DNA of 64,000 bases from Xenorhabdus stockiae. GTDB taxonomy: Bacteria > Pseudomonadota > Gammaproteobacteria > Enterobacterales > Enterobacteriaceae. The stretch's first letter is position 1, and the number at the start of each line of letters is the position of its first letter. The DNA lies in contig NZ_NJAJ01000019.1 of NCBI RefSeq assembly GCF_002632825.1, positions 31,365-95,364 on the forward strand, written 5' to 3'. Position numbers and translations under genes: made by a program. Positions 28,133-37,941 of the stretch are shown piece by piece. Under the pieces are notes generated by a model, which searched no databases, had not been told where the DNA came from, and saw only the letters and a list, made by a program, of their open reading frames with translations.

Positions 28133-28152
28133 AACCCGCGTTAGCGCGGGTT
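28133..28152 (-). terminator. leu operon attenuator terminator
   Basis: On the - strand, CCCGCG (28150-28145) pairs with CGCGGG (28140-28135), flanked by A and T runs that lengthen the stem, and a long U tract follows. It lies between leuL and leuA, the place of the leucine attenuator. Confidence 0.88.
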
Positions 28153-28181
28153 TTTATCTCTGGTAAAGATTAACTCTGAAT

Positions 28182-28253
28182 TCAATCTACCAGCATACCG
28201 CGCACATTAAAGGCGTTTAGTAGTAGGCTTAGTAGACGAATATTGTGAATCAT
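28182..28253 (-). CDS. leuL: leu operon leader peptide
   Basis: A 23-residue leader reading MIHNIRLLSLLLNAFNVRGM then LVD. It contains five control leucine codons, all the rare CTA, in the run LLSLLL. It resembles E. coli LeuL (LLLLNAF with VRG). When leucyl-tRNA is scarce, the ribosome stalls here and the attenuator downstream does not form. A weak AAAGG precedes the ATG at 28253. Confidence 0.9.
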   Translation of the reverse strand: MIHNIRLLSLLLNAFNVRGMLVD

Positions 28254-28958
28254 GTAAGTCAACCTTTGAAAATCTGTTAATTGAGTATTACCGTTTCGAT
28301 ATAATTATTGATACGTCATCTGAAAAACATTGTCAAGCAGTACAAATTTAGGCCGGGAATGAATAATGTGCATTAATAGGATTTTTTTTGACCTTTTCGT
28401 AGCCAGAGTGACTATTTTTTACATTTTTAACGATGTTTTTATCTATTTTTCATATCTATATATGAAGTAAAATCCGGCCCTAATGGATAATAAATATAAT
28501 GCTTATAATGTTACAAAGATGTTTATTAACGGGACAGGGATAGAATGAATACTCACTATGGTGTTCTTGGCTTACTAATCAATAACTATATTAAATATAA
28601 ATATATTAACGAAAAATATTTATTCATCATATGAATAAATTTTCTTCTGTGCGCTGGAAAATAACCAGCCATAGTTAACATAACAATTTAATCCTGCTGG
28701 AAAATTTATATAAACAAATTCATAAGGATTATTCTAATTCAGAGTTATGGGTTAATAATTTATTTTTGATTATTTTTAATAATATATAATTGTTTTTATA
28801 CAAGGAAGAATCTCAATTAAATTGTCATTGATTGAGATAAATGATCTTATTATTTGAAGTAGCTCTTTAAAATGTTGAAACTTACATGGTAAGGCAGTCT
28901 ATATTCATTTATTAATAATAAGATCGCCGCAATAAATATAGTGGAGTGAAATTAAATA
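28254..28958. promoter_or_regulatory. leuL-leuO intergenic region
   Basis: A 705-base, very AT-rich gap between leuL (-) and leuO (+), similar in size to the E. coli one (about 660). It holds the leu promoter at 28308-28336 and must hold the leuO promoter. The AT-rich middle (28500-28880) is the type of sequence silenced by H-NS; no further gene is seen. Confidence 0.6.
28308..28336 (-). promoter_or_regulatory. leuLAB promoter
   Basis: On the - strand the -35 TTGACA (28336-28331) is followed after exactly 17 bases by TATCAA (28313-28308), a good sigma-70 promoter about 55 bases before the leuL ATG. Confidence 0.8.
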
Positions 28959-29903
28959 ATGGCTGGATGCAACCTGGTAAACACAGGAAAAAAAGAACCA
29001 TGTGAAGTTCAATTGCGTAGTGTAGATCTCAATTTGCTGACGGTTTTTGATGCTGTTATGCAAATGCAGAATATTACACGTGCAGCTCAGGCATTAGGTA
29101 TGTCACAACCGGCGGTCAGTAACGCAGTAGCTCGCTTAAAAACGATGTTTGATGATGAATTATTTGTGCGGCATGGGCGTGGTATTCAGCCAACGGCGAG
29201 GGCAAAACAACTTTTCGGGCCACTTAGGCAAGCACTTCAGATTGTACATAATGAGTTACCCGGAGCAGGGTTTGATCCCGATAATAGTGTAAGAACATTT
29301 AATCTTTCTATCTGTAGTCCACTTGATATCCGTTTAGCTGCTCAAATTGTTGGTGAAATAAAAAGGCATTCTCCCAATATCGATGTCGTGATTAAAACAC
29401 AAATAAACGACAATATTGAGAAGAAATTAAAATATCAAGAAATCGAATTTGTTATCAGTTATACCCAATTTGAACACCCTGATTTTCAGCATTTCCCATT
29501 ATTTGATGACGAGCTGGTTCTGGCTGTTTCTCAAAGTCATCCCAGAATTGGTGAATGTATCAGTCAGCAGCAATTGCAGGATGAGCGTCATGCAATTGTA
29601 GCATTAGATAATTCAGATTCCTTCAGCAAACCTTACTATGAAAACAGTGAATTAATAGATTCTGTCTCTTATCAGGGAACTGATTTAAATAGTGTTCTTA
29701 ACATCGTATCTCAGACTTATCTGGTTGCCATCGCGCCTAAATGGATGGTTGAGCACTATTCCGGGCAGTTAAATATCCGTACTGTATCATTGCCTAATAA
29801 CAGTGTTTCCCGCCCGTGTTATTTGATATGGCATGCTTCAATGAACAGAGATAAAGGACATCAGTGGATGAAATCATTACTGAGTTGTCTTGGCGACCGG
29901 TAA
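28959..29903 (+). CDS. leuO: LysR-type global regulator LeuO
   Basis: A 314-residue LysR regulator, the same length as E. coli LeuO, and nearly identical across the DNA-binding domain: [20 protein letters not shown] and then [24 protein letters not shown] (about 20-66). LeuO counters H-NS silencing at many loci; in Photorhabdus and Xenorhabdus it influences secondary metabolism. The variable first 18 residues are as in other LeuO proteins. GGAG lies about 12 bases before the start. It sits between the leu operon and ilvIH, as in E. coli, except for the inserted acyl-CoA synthetase. Confidence 0.96.
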   Translation: MAGCNLVNTGKKEPCEVQLRSVDLNLLTVFDAVMQMQNITRAAQALGMSQPAVSNAVARLKTMFDDELFVRHGRGIQPTARAKQLFGPLRQALQIVHNELPGAGFDPDNSVRTFNLSICSPLDIRLAAQIVGEIKRHSPNIDVVIKTQINDNIEKKLKYQEIEFVISYTQFEHPDFQHFPLFDDELVLAVSQSHPRIGECISQQQLQDERHAIVALDNSDSFSKPYYENSELIDSVSYQGTDLNSVLNIVSQTYLVAIAPKWMVEHYSGQLNIRTVSLPNNSVSRPCYLIWHASMNRDKGHQWMKSLLSCLGDR

Positions 29904-29967
29904 TAAAACGCGGTATTCATCTGTCGTTATCTTTTATCCAATCTATTTCGAATCGCATTACAGTAGC

Positions 29968-29993
29968 AGGCCTCCCTCTTTTTAGGGAGGCCT
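29968..29993 (+). terminator. Terminator after leuO
   Basis: A perfect 10-bp stem AGGCCTCCCT (29968-29977) / AGGGAGGCCT (29984-29993) with a 6-base loop, 65 bases after leuO; the tail is only moderately T-rich. Confidence 0.75.
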
Positions 29994-30129
29994 GTCTTAT
30001 TAAAAATACGCTTCCCCCTTTCATCAGGAATGGGTAGACTGCGCGAAAATAGCTAACACATGTAAGCTGAAAATTAGGCAGTTTTCTTGCTGAATGTGAT
30101 GAACCAAAGATTTAGAACAGGAATATATT

Positions 30130-31932
30130 GTGGTAACAAATTCTCTCCACTCCTATCACTTGATCACGCGATTACAACAGCAAGTCAGCAAATACCCTGA
30201 AAAAATTGCATTTCGCCAATGGTCAGCATCAGAACAGCTTGAAATGAGCTGGCAGGATGTTGATAGTAAAACGAAATCCATTGCAAGATCCCTGCTGTCA
30301 CTTGAGGTGGGCATTCAGGAGAAAATCGGTATTTTTGCCGATAACTCAATGGCATGGTCATTATCGGATCTGGCCATTTTGCAGTTACGGGCCGTCACAG
30401 TACCGCTTTATGCGACAAGTAGCCGAGATCAGGCTGCATTTATTCTCAATGATGCAGGAGTACGGATATTATTTGTGGGAGGGCAGGAGCAGTACGATAT
30501 AGCGTTGACATTGTTAGCCCTTTGCCCGCAGCTTAATCATCTGATTGTTCTGGATGAATCTGTCGATTTGAACGAATGTCCACAAGCATTGTATTTATCG
30601 GCATTTATTGCTGATGACAGGCCACAGTATCAGGCTGAACTTGATAGCCGCATTGCCGGATTGGATTTGCATGATCTTTTTACGCTGATTTATACCTCCG
30701 GTACAACAGGAGAGCCAAAAGGTGTCATGCTGGATTACCAGAATATCGCCGCCCAGCTTTATCTGCATGATCAGCGGTTGACGCTGACTGAACAGGATGT
30801 ATCTCTCAGTTTTCTGCCGTTATCCCATATTTTTGAGCGTGCATGGAGTTATTACGTCATGCATACAGGCGCCTTAAATGTCTATCTGACCGACACCAAT
30901 TTTGTTCGGGAGGCGATGGTTGATGTGCGTCCGACCGTGATGTGCTCTGTTCCTCGTCTGTATGAAAAAATACATAGTGCAATTCTTGAGAAAGTGTCCC
31001 GCGCTCCATTCTGGCGCAGAATGATTTTCCAGTGGGCGATCAAACGGGGTGAACGCCGTTGGTCACGTCAATTAAACGGTAAAAAGGGCTGTCCGTTTTC
31101 TTTATGCGGCGAAAAACTGGCTGATCGTTTGGTACTGAACAAACTTCGCCAGCTATTAGGTGGGCGGATCCGTTTTCTGCCGGTAGCCGGAGCACGCCTT
31201 GAAGACTCCATTATGCGCTTCTTCCTGTCAGTTGGGCTCAATATCAAATACGGTTATGGGATGACGGAAACCTGCGCCACGGTTTCCTGCTGGGAAGAGA
31301 AAAATTATCTGTTGGGTTCAATAGGTACGCCATTGCCCGGAGTGGATATTCGTATCAGCACAGCGGGTGAAATTCAGGTACGTGGCCCAATCGTAATGAA
31401 AGGGTATTACAATCGACCGGAAGACACGGTTCATGCTTTTACTGAAGATGGCTGGCTGCGAACAGGGGATGCCGGAGGGCTGGATGAAACCGGGAATTTG
31501 TTCATTACAGAACGCCTGAAAGATTTAATGAAAACGTCAACGGGAAAATATATTGCTCCGCAATTAATTGAAGGAACACTGGGGCAGGATCGTTTTATTG
31601 AGCATATTGCTGTGATTGCCGATACCCGCCAGTTTGTTTCAGCGTTGATTGTTCCCAGCTATGAAGCGCTGGAGGATTACGCAAAATCGATAAATCTTCA
31701 TTACCAGAGTCGTTTGGAATTACTGCGTAATCATCAGATTATCGGATTATTTGAACAACGCCTGAAAGAATTGCAGAAAAATATCGCCAAATTCCATCAG
31801 GTAAAACGCTTTACGCTGTTGCCTGAAGCCTTTTCGATGGAAAAAGGCGAACTGACTCCGACACTGAAATTACGGCGTAAGGTGATTTCTCAACGTTATC
31901 AGAGTGAAATTGAATCCATGTATCGGGATTGA
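30130..31932 (+). CDS. Long-chain acyl-CoA synthetase (AMP-binding)
   Basis: A 600-residue adenylate-forming enzyme (FadD15-like). It activates fatty acids with ATP and CoA. Motifs: the P-loop IYTSGTTGEPKG near residue 193, the A5 block KYGYGMTETCATVS, and the hinge TGDAGGLDETGNLFITERLKD with the final catalytic Lys region near ELTPTLKLRR. A GTG start at 30130 follows AGGA at 30118-30121. E. coli lacks a gene between leuO and ilvI, so this is an insertion in the conserved order; a role in lipid uptake or natural product starter supply is possible but unproven. Confidence 0.9.
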   Translation: MVTNSLHSYHLITRLQQQVSKYPEKIAFRQWSASEQLEMSWQDVDSKTKSIARSLLSLEVGIQEKIGIFADNSMAWSLSDLAILQLRAVTVPLYATSSRDQAAFILNDAGVRILFVGGQEQYDIALTLLALCPQLNHLIVLDESVDLNECPQALYLSAFIADDRPQYQAELDSRIAGLDLHDLFTLIYTSGTTGEPKGVMLDYQNIAAQLYLHDQRLTLTEQDVSLSFLPLSHIFERAWSYYVMHTGALNVYLTDTNFVREAMVDVRPTVMCSVPRLYEKIHSAILEKVSRAPFWRRMIFQWAIKRGERRWSRQLNGKKGCPFSLCGEKLADRLVLNKLRQLLGGRIRFLPVAGARLEDSIMRFFLSVGLNIKYGYGMTETCATVSCWEEKNYLLGSIGTPLPGVDIRISTAGEIQVRGPIVMKGYYNRPEDTVHAFTEDGWLRTGDAGGLDETGNLFITERLKDLMKTSTGKYIAPQLIEGTLGQDRFIEHIAVIADTRQFVSALIVPSYEALEDYAKSINLHYQSRLELLRNHQIIGLFEQRLKELQKNIAKFHQVKRFTLLPEAFSMEKGELTPTLKLRRKVISQRYQSEIESMYRD

Positions 31933-32206
31933 ATCAGCTCTGGATAATAACGCTCCTGCTTTGGTTTAACTGAGAATAACGAAATCATTTCATTAAAAAA
32001 ATGTTTTCAATATGTGAATTGTTGTTTGATAACCTTGAGATCTGACGTTATGTTAATGGCTTAGTGTATTAATGAAATGCGTGTCATTACGAATGCTAAT
32101 CTAATAAACACTGCGAATAAATAGAATGGGATAAATAAGGTCACTCTCATGATGACCTTATGAAGTCCTGACATTAACTTGCAAACAGAGCCTGGAGGCA
32201 AACTCA

Positions 32207-33934
32207 ATGGAGATGTTGTCAGGAGCCGAAATGGTCGTCAGATCGTTAATCGATCAGGGCGTTGAGCATGTATTCGGTTATCCGGGAGGGGCCGTCCTGG
32301 ATATTTATGATGCCTTACATACGATTGGCGGAATAGAACATATTCTGGTCCGTCATGAACAGGGCGCTGTTCATATGGCGGATGGTTATACGCGTTCAAC
32401 GGGGCAAACGGGGGTTGTTCTGGTCACTTCAGGGCCGGGAGCAACCAACGCCATAACCGGAATTGCAACGGCGTATATGGATTCGATCCCAATGGTGGTG
32501 TTGTCTGGTCAGGTGGCCAGCTCTTTGATCGGTAACGATGCTTTTCAGGAATGTGATATGGTGGGGATCTCCCGTCCTATCGTCAAACATAGCTTTCTGG
32601 TGAAGAAAGCGGAAGATATTCCAAATATAATCAAAAAAGCCTTTTATTTAGCTGCAAGTGGCCGTCCGGGACCTGTTGTTATTGATTTCCCTAAAGATAC
32701 CGTTAATCCAGCGCTGAAATTTCCCTATATTTATCCAGAAAAAATCAATATGCGCTCCTACAATCCAACGATTCAAGGGCATAAGGGACAGATTAAGCGA
32801 GCACTGAAAGCGTTACAGGAAGCGAAAAAACCGGTGCTTTATGTAGGAGGCGGTGCGATTAATTCGGACTGTTCAGAAGAATTGCTGAAACTAGCGGAAT
32901 CCCTTCGTCTTCCTGTGACAAGTTCATTGATGGGGCTTGGTGCTTTTCCTGCTACTCATCAGCAGAGTCTGGGTATGCTGGGGATGCATGGCACGTTTGA
33001 AGCCAATAAAGCGATGCACAATGCCGACATTATTCTTGCCGTAGGGGTGCGTTTTGATGATCGCACGACCAATAATTTAGCAAAATATTGCCCGCAAGCG
33101 ACGGTATTACATATTGATATTGATCCAACATCCATTTCTAAAACGGTGACGGCGGATATTCCGATTGTTGGCGATGCGAAACAGGTACTCGGTCAGATGG
33201 TGGAGCTGTTGGACACAACGGAAAGCCCTCAGGATCCCGATGCAATCAAAGACTGGTGGCTATCTGTTGAACAGTGGCGTAATCGCAAATGCCTTGATTA
33301 TGATCGCGTCAGCCCGAAAATAAAACCACAGGCAGTTATTGAAGCACTTTATCGTTTGACCAAAGGAGATGCGTATATTGCATCCGATGTTGGTCAGCAT
33401 CAGATGTTTGCTGCACTGCATTATCCATTTGATAAGCCAAGGCGTTGGATTAATTCCGGTGGTCTGGGAACGATGGGCTTTGGTCTGCCTGCGGCTCTGG
33501 GCGTTAAGCTGGCAAACCCGGAAGCAACGGTTATATGTGTGACCGGCGATGGCAGTATTCAGATGAATATTCAGGAGCTGTCCACCGCATTACAGTATGG
33601 TTTACCGGTTCTGGTGCTTAACTTAAATAACCGTTTTTTGGGCATGGTGAAACAGATACAGGATATCATTTACGCGGGGCGCCATTCTCAGTCCTACATG
33701 GAATCACTGCCCGATTTTGTCAGGCTGGCAGAAGCTTACGGGCACATTGGTGTTTCCATCCAGAGTTATGATGAGCTGGAAAGCAAATTGGCTCAGGCTT
33801 TGCGTGAAGTGACAGAAAACCAGCGTCTGGTTTTTGTTGATGTTACCGTTGATGAAACAGAACACGTTTATCCAATGCAGATCCGTGGAGGAGCAATGGA
33901 TGAGATGTGGTTAAGCAAAACAGAGAGGACCTGA
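32207..33934 (+). CDS. ilvI: Acetohydroxyacid synthase III large subunit
   Basis: A 575-residue thiamine-diphosphate enzyme that makes acetolactate and acetohydroxybutyrate for valine, leucine and isoleucine. The catalytic Glu lies in [10 protein letters not shown] (about residue 48) and the ThDP/Mg motif in [14 protein letters not shown] (about 446-459). The start matches E. coli IlvI, with TGGAGG before it. One residue is odd: the conserved Trp of the active-site entrance (E. coli VKQWQDM) is Ile here (codon 33656-33658, Ile484), within [15 protein letters not shown]. It is co-transcribed with ilvH, two bases downstream. Confidence 0.97.
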   Translation: MEMLSGAEMVVRSLIDQGVEHVFGYPGGAVLDIYDALHTIGGIEHILVRHEQGAVHMADGYTRSTGQTGVVLVTSGPGATNAITGIATAYMDSIPMVVLSGQVASSLIGNDAFQECDMVGISRPIVKHSFLVKKAEDIPNIIKKAFYLAASGRPGPVVIDFPKDTVNPALKFPYIYPEKINMRSYNPTIQGHKGQIKRALKALQEAKKPVLYVGGGAINSDCSEELLKLAESLRLPVTSSLMGLGAFPATHQQSLGMLGMHGTFEANKAMHNADIILAVGVRFDDRTTNNLAKYCPQATVLHIDIDPTSISKTVTADIPIVGDAKQVLGQMVELLDTTESPQDPDAIKDWWLSVEQWRNRKCLDYDRVSPKIKPQAVIEALYRLTKGDAYIASDVGQHQMFAALHYPFDKPRRWINSGGLGTMGFGLPAALGVKLANPEATVICVTGDGSIQMNIQELSTALQYGLPVLVLNLNNRFLGMVKQIQDIIYAGRHSQSYMESLPDFVRLAEAYGHIGVSIQSYDELESKLAQALREVTENQRLVFVDVTVDETEHVYPMQIRGGAMDEMWLSKTERT

Positions 33935-33936
33935 TC

Positions 33937-34428
33937 ATGCGCCGGATTTTGTCTGTATTACTTGAAAACGAATCGGGAGCATTGTCTCGCGTAGTGGGTC
34001 TGTTTTCCCAACGGGGTTATAATATTGAAAGTCTGACAGTGGCACCAACGGAAGACCCGACTCTGTCACGCATGACCATCCAGACTAAAGGTGATGCGAA
34101 GGTATTGGAGCAGATAGAAAAACAGCTGCATAAGTTAGTGGATGTTCTGCGGGTTAATGAGTTAACGGCTGGTGCTCACGTTGAGCGTGAAATCATGCTG
34201 GTAAAATTGCAGGCCAGTGGATACGGGCGCGAAGAAATTAAACGCAGCACCGATATTTTTCGTGGGCAGATCGTTGATGTGACTTCGTCACTGTACACTG
34301 TTCAGTTGGTGGGCACGAGCGAAAAGCTGGATGCCTTTCTTGATGCGGTACGGGAAGTTGCAGAAATCGTGGAAGTGGCGCGATCAGGCATTGTAGGTGT
34401 TGCGCGCGGAGAAAAAATTATGCGATGA
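33937..34428 (+). CDS. ilvH: Acetohydroxyacid synthase III regulatory subunit
   Basis: A 163-residue regulatory subunit, the same length as E. coli IlvH, carrying an N-terminal ACT domain (about residues 4-78: [20 protein letters not shown]) that binds valine for feedback inhibition, and a C-terminal domain that activates IlvI. The ATG at 33937 lies after GAGAGGA; an in-frame upstream start inside ilvI at 33907 is not needed. A terminator follows at 34469. Confidence 0.96.
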   Translation: MRRILSVLLENESGALSRVVGLFSQRGYNIESLTVAPTEDPTLSRMTIQTKGDAKVLEQIEKQLHKLVDVLRVNELTAGAHVEREIMLVKLQASGYGREEIKRSTDIFRGQIVDVTSSLYTVQLVGTSEKLDAFLDAVREVAEIVEVARSGIVGVARGEKIMR

Positions 34429-34468
34429 AAATTCGCAATCTGCGGGTTAATATACAGATATTTACTGG

Positions 34469-34495
34469 GCCCTACTGTAACGTGGGGCTTTTTCT
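34469..34495 (+). terminator. ilvIH terminator
   Basis: GCCCTAC (34469-34475) pairs with GTGGGGC (34482-34488), one G-U pair, followed by TTTTT. Placed 40 bases after the ilvH stop and before cra. Confidence 0.75.
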
Positions 34496-34517
34496 ATCAT
34501 ATTACTGAGGGGTTAAT

Positions 34518-35525
34518 GTGAAACTGGATGAGATCGCCCGCTTAGCAGGTGTTTCACGTACTACGGCCAGTTATGTTATCAATGGTAAAGCTAAACAGTA
34601 TCGGGTCAGCGATAAAACAGTAGAAAAAGTAATGGCGGTAGTCAGAGAACATAACTACCACCCTAATGCTGTTGCTGCCGGTCTACGGGCAGGACGTACC
34701 CGCTCCATTGGTTTAGTGATACCGGATTTGGAAAATACGAGCTATACCCGTATTGCTAACTACCTTGAACGTCAGGCACGGCAGCGCGGATATCAGTTAT
34801 TGATAGCCTGCTCTGAAGACCAGCCAGATAACGAAATGCGTTGTGTTGAGCATCTTTTGCAACGGCAAGTTGATGCAATTATTGTTTCCACTGCTCTGCC
34901 TCCTGAGCATCCATTCTATCAGCGCTGGGCGAATCGCTCCCTGCCTATTATCGCGCTGGATCGTGCATTGGACAGCGAGCATTTCGTCAGTGTTGTCGGG
35001 GACGATCTTGAAGATGCGAAAATGCTGGCACAGGAATTACGCCAGTTTCCTTCAGAATCCGTGCTTTATTTGGGCGCACTGCCTGAATTATCCGTCAGTT
35101 TCTTACGTGAACAAGGGTTCCGCGAAGCATGGGAAAATGATCCGCGACAGGTGAATTATCTCTATGCGAACAGCTATGAACGTGAAGCAGCGGCTGACGT
35201 TTTTGCTTCATGGCTGGAAAATAATCCTTTGCCTCAGGTACTTTACACGACTTCATTTGCCTTGCTTCAGGGAGTAATGGATACCATTCTGAAACGCAGC
35301 GGACGGTTGCCAGAACAGCTAGTCATTGCAACATTTGGTGATCATGAGTTGCTTGATTTTCTTGAGTGCCCGGTATTATCGGTAGCACAGCGCCATCGTG
35401 ATGTTGCTGAACAGGCTTTGTCACTGGTATTAGCTAGCCTTGATGAAAAACAGAGGCCGGAACCGGGAATAACCCGTATGCGTCGTCACTTATGCCGTCG
35501 GGGAAGTTTGAGTCGTAAAGACTGA
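34518..35525 (+). CDS. cra: Catabolite repressor/activator Cra
   Basis: A 335-residue LacI-family regulator, orthologue of E. coli Cra/FruR (334). The helix-turn-helix with hinge ([20 protein letters not shown] at the N-terminus) matches almost exactly, and the sugar-phosphate-binding domain follows. Cra senses fructose-1-phosphate and directs flux between glycolysis and gluconeogenesis. It starts at GTG 34518 after GAGGGG. The site and order (ilvIH, cra, mraZ) are as in E. coli. Confidence 0.97.
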   Translation: MKLDEIARLAGVSRTTASYVINGKAKQYRVSDKTVEKVMAVVREHNYHPNAVAAGLRAGRTRSIGLVIPDLENTSYTRIANYLERQARQRGYQLLIACSEDQPDNEMRCVEHLLQRQVDAIIVSTALPPEHPFYQRWANRSLPIIALDRALDSEHFVSVVGDDLEDAKMLAQELRQFPSESVLYLGALPELSVSFLREQGFREAWENDPRQVNYLYANSYEREAAADVFASWLENNPLPQVLYTTSFALLQGVMDTILKRSGRLPEQLVIATFGDHELLDFLECPVLSVAQRHRDVAEQALSLVLASLDEKQRPEPGITRMRRHLCRRGSLSRKD

Positions 35526-36084
35526 TTGGTGTGCCCTCATTTTAGGTGAGGGTGCAATCTGTTGTTCCAAAAATCATTCAAATAGATTCGTTGATTTAAT
35601 TTTGAGACTATTCCGACTAAAATTTTTCTGAACGAAAATCTATGAGTGAAAAAATGGCAAATAGGCTATTGAAGGTGAAAAGAACGATATCTTTGCTTAA
35701 GAAATATATTGTAAAGATAAGTTATTTCTTTTATGTGAGATATTTAGTTATATACTTTATATTCAAATAATTGCAGGTTTTTTTGTTCTACTTTATTTCA
35801 GCTTATTATTACTTTTTATACTATTTTGATCTGAGTATATTTTTATTATTGATAGATTACGATTGATTAACAATTGTGCAATAATGAGATATGGATTGCA
35901 TAAATTAATTTAAGTGATAATTATTTGTCCTAAAAAATTTTTTTCAGGTTAGTCTTGGCGCCATTCATAAATAAATCAGTTTTATCATAGTGTTAGCTGA
36001 CAATAATATTGCCAAATCTAAAAAATCCTTCTTTTTCTCTCTTAAATCTTTCTGTAAATCTAGCTAAAGCACACTGGCTCTGGC
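35526..36084. other. Intergenic region cra / mraZ
   Basis: About 560 bases, very AT-rich. A short hairpin just after cra (CCCTCA 35534-35539, TGAGGG 35547-35552) may end the cra transcript. Nothing else convincing is seen before the mra promoter. Confidence 0.5.
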
Positions 36085-36114
36085 TTGACAAGGTTTTCAT
36101 ACCATCCGTAAACT
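36085..36114 (+). promoter_or_regulatory. Pmra, dcw cluster promoter
   Basis: TTGACA at 36085-36090 and TAAACT at 36109-36114, 18 bases apart. The E. coli Pmra reads the same (TTGACA...GTAAACTCC), so this is the main dcw promoter. Confidence 0.85.
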
Positions 36115-36120
36115 CTTAAT

Positions 36121-36146
36121 TGTGGTGATTTGTGGGATAATGTGGA
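36121..36146 (+). promoter_or_regulatory. MraZ operator repeats
   Basis: Three direct TGTGG repeats start at 36121, 36131 and 36141, spaced exactly 10 bases. MraZ binds such tandem TGGG-type repeats downstream of Pmra and represses its own operon. Confidence 0.85.
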
Positions 36147-36175
36147 GATTTCGGCCATCAAGGGGTAACCTGAGT

Positions 36176-36634
36176 ATGTTTCGTGGAGCAACGCTGGTTA
36201 ATCTCGATACTAAAGGGCGACTTACTGTACCCGCCCGATATAGGGAAATGCTGAATACGGAATCAAAAGGTCAAATGGTTTGTACTATTGATCTTCACCA
36301 GCCGTGTCTGTTGCTTTATACATTACCCGAATGGGAAATCATCGAAGAAAAATTATCTCGCTTATCCAGCATGAACCCAGCCGAACGTCGTGTTCAACGT
36401 TTGTTATTAGGACACGCTAGTGAATGCCAAATGGACAGTGCAGGACGTCTTTTGTTAGCCCATACATTGCGTCAGCATGCAGGGCTAACAAAAGAGGTCA
36501 TGCTGGTTGGGCAATTTAATAAATTTGAATTGTGGGATGAGCAGGTCTGGTATCAGCAAGTACAAAGTGACATCGCTGCTGAACAATCTACACAAGAACC
36601 TTTATCAGCAAGGCTACAGGATTTATCACTATAA
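36176..36634 (+). CDS. mraZ: Transcriptional regulator MraZ
   Basis: A 152-residue protein, as in E. coli, with two AbrB-like SpoVT repeats: [16 protein letters not shown] (about 13-28) and [16 protein letters not shown] (about 85-100). It forms ring oligomers and represses the dcw cluster at the operator at 36121. AGGGG at 36161-36165 supports ATG 36176; the frame is open upstream through the operator, which cannot be coding. First gene of the cluster. Confidence 0.96.
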   Translation: MFRGATLVNLDTKGRLTVPARYREMLNTESKGQMVCTIDLHQPCLLLYTLPEWEIIEEKLSRLSSMNPAERRVQRLLLGHASECQMDSAGRLLLAHTLRQHAGLTKEVMLVGQFNKFELWDEQVWYQQVQSDIAAEQSTQEPLSARLQDLSL

Positions 36635-36636
36635 AC

Positions 36637-37596
36637 ATGGCAAATAGTCATTTCAAGCATACCAGTGTATTACTGGATGAAGCTGTCAATGGACTGAATA
36701 TCCGGGAAGATGGAATTTATATTGATGGAACATTCGGGCGAGGGGGGCACTCTCGCCTGATTTTATCAAAATTAGGGCCGAATGGTCGTTTGATGGCAAT
36801 TGATCGCGACCCGCAGGCCATTGAAGCATCAAAGGCGATTACTGACCCGCGTTTTTCCATTACACATGGACCATTTTCAGATTTGGCGACCTATGTAAAA
36901 GATGCAGGTCTGGCTGGACAGATTGATGGTGTACTGTTGGATTTAGGCGTGTCTTCACCGCAGCTGGATGATCCTGAACGTGGTTTCTCATTTATGCGTG
37001 ACGGGCCACTGGATATGCGGATGGATACAACCCGAGGGCAATCAGCCGCAGAGTGGCTGATGAAGGCTGAAGCAGATGATATCGCGTGGGTACTGAAAAC
37101 GTTTGGTGAAGAACGTTTTGCCAAACGTATTGCAAGAGCCATTGTTGCTCGCAATCAGGAAGAACCGATTACGCGAACCAGAGAATTGGCAGAGTTAATT
37201 GCGAAGGCAAGTCCAATTAAGGAGAAACATAAGCATCCTGCGACACGCAGTTTTCAGGCTATCAGAATCTACATTAACAGTGAACTGGAAGAAATAGAAC
37301 GTGCATTGGACGGTGCATTGCAAGTTTTAGCACCACAAGGGCGATTATCAGTCATCAGTTTCCACTCGTTGGAAGATCGCATCGTGAAACGCTTTATCCA
37401 GCAACATAGTCAGGGGCCTAAGGTGCCGGCAGGTCTGCCGCTTACCGAAGTACAATTGAGGGCATTGGGAGGACGTAGTCTGAAATCAATTGGCAGGTTA
37501 AAACCCTCAGAGGATGAAGTGGCAACCAATCCGAGAGCAAGAAGTTCGGTATTGCGATTTGCTGAAAAGGCGGGTGATGAGAAGGCAGGTGAATAG
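36637..37596 (+). CDS. rsmH: 16S rRNA m4C1402 methyltransferase
   Basis: A 319-residue S-adenosylmethionine methyltransferase (formerly MraW) modifying C1402 of 16S rRNA in the ribosomal P site. The binding motif [16 protein letters not shown] (about 27-42) and [20 protein letters not shown] are clear. It begins two bases after mraZ and overlaps ftsL by one base (TAGTG). The 319 length fits the family (313 in E. coli). Confidence 0.97.
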   Translation: MANSHFKHTSVLLDEAVNGLNIREDGIYIDGTFGRGGHSRLILSKLGPNGRLMAIDRDPQAIEASKAITDPRFSITHGPFSDLATYVKDAGLAGQIDGVLLDLGVSSPQLDDPERGFSFMRDGPLDMRMDTTRGQSAAEWLMKAEADDIAWVLKTFGEERFAKRIARAIVARNQEEPITRTRELAELIAKASPIKEKHKHPATRSFQAIRIYINSELEEIERALDGALQVLAPQGRLSVISFHSLEDRIVKRFIQQHSQGPKVPAGLPLTEVQLRALGGRSLKSIGRLKPSEDEVATNPRARSSVLRFAEKAGDEKAGE

Positions 37597-37913
37597 TGGC
37601 AGGTGAACGTCATGGATTAGTGGGAGTTATTGGCAGGGATTTGTTCCGTAATGCCAAAATCCCACTGATTTTACTGGTGGCTGTTGTGGTTTCAGCCATC
37701 AGTGTAGTGACGGTCACCCATCAGACCCGCTTATTGACTGCGGAGAAAGAACGTCAGGCAATTCAGATTGATGCTCAGGATATTGAATGGCGTAACTTGC
37801 TCCTTGAAGAAAATGCATTGGGTGACCACAGTCGGATCGAATCTATAGCGACTGAAAAATTTCACATGCAACATGTCGATCCAGCACAAGAAAATATTGT
37901 GATCACTCAATAA
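37596..37913 (+). CDS. ftsL: Cell division protein FtsL
   Basis: A 105-residue bitopic membrane protein of the divisome. A single membrane segment (about residues 22-42, [21 protein letters not shown]) is followed by a periplasmic coiled coil (about 45-85) that pairs with FtsB and FtsQ. The GTG start at 37596 overlaps the rsmH stop. Length is near E. coli (121), with a shorter cytoplasmic tail. Confidence 0.95.
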   Translation: MAGERHGLVGVIGRDLFRNAKIPLILLVAVVVSAISVVTVTHQTRLLTAEKERQAIQIDAQDIEWRNLLLEENALGDHSRIESIATEKFHMQHVDPAQENIVITQ

Positions 37914-37941
37914 AGTCCAGTTGACAACTAAAAGGTAGGCG

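Noticed and set aside
36122..36175. Upstream start for mraZ
   Set aside because: The extension would cover the MraZ operator repeats; ATG 36176 has a ribosome site and the family length.
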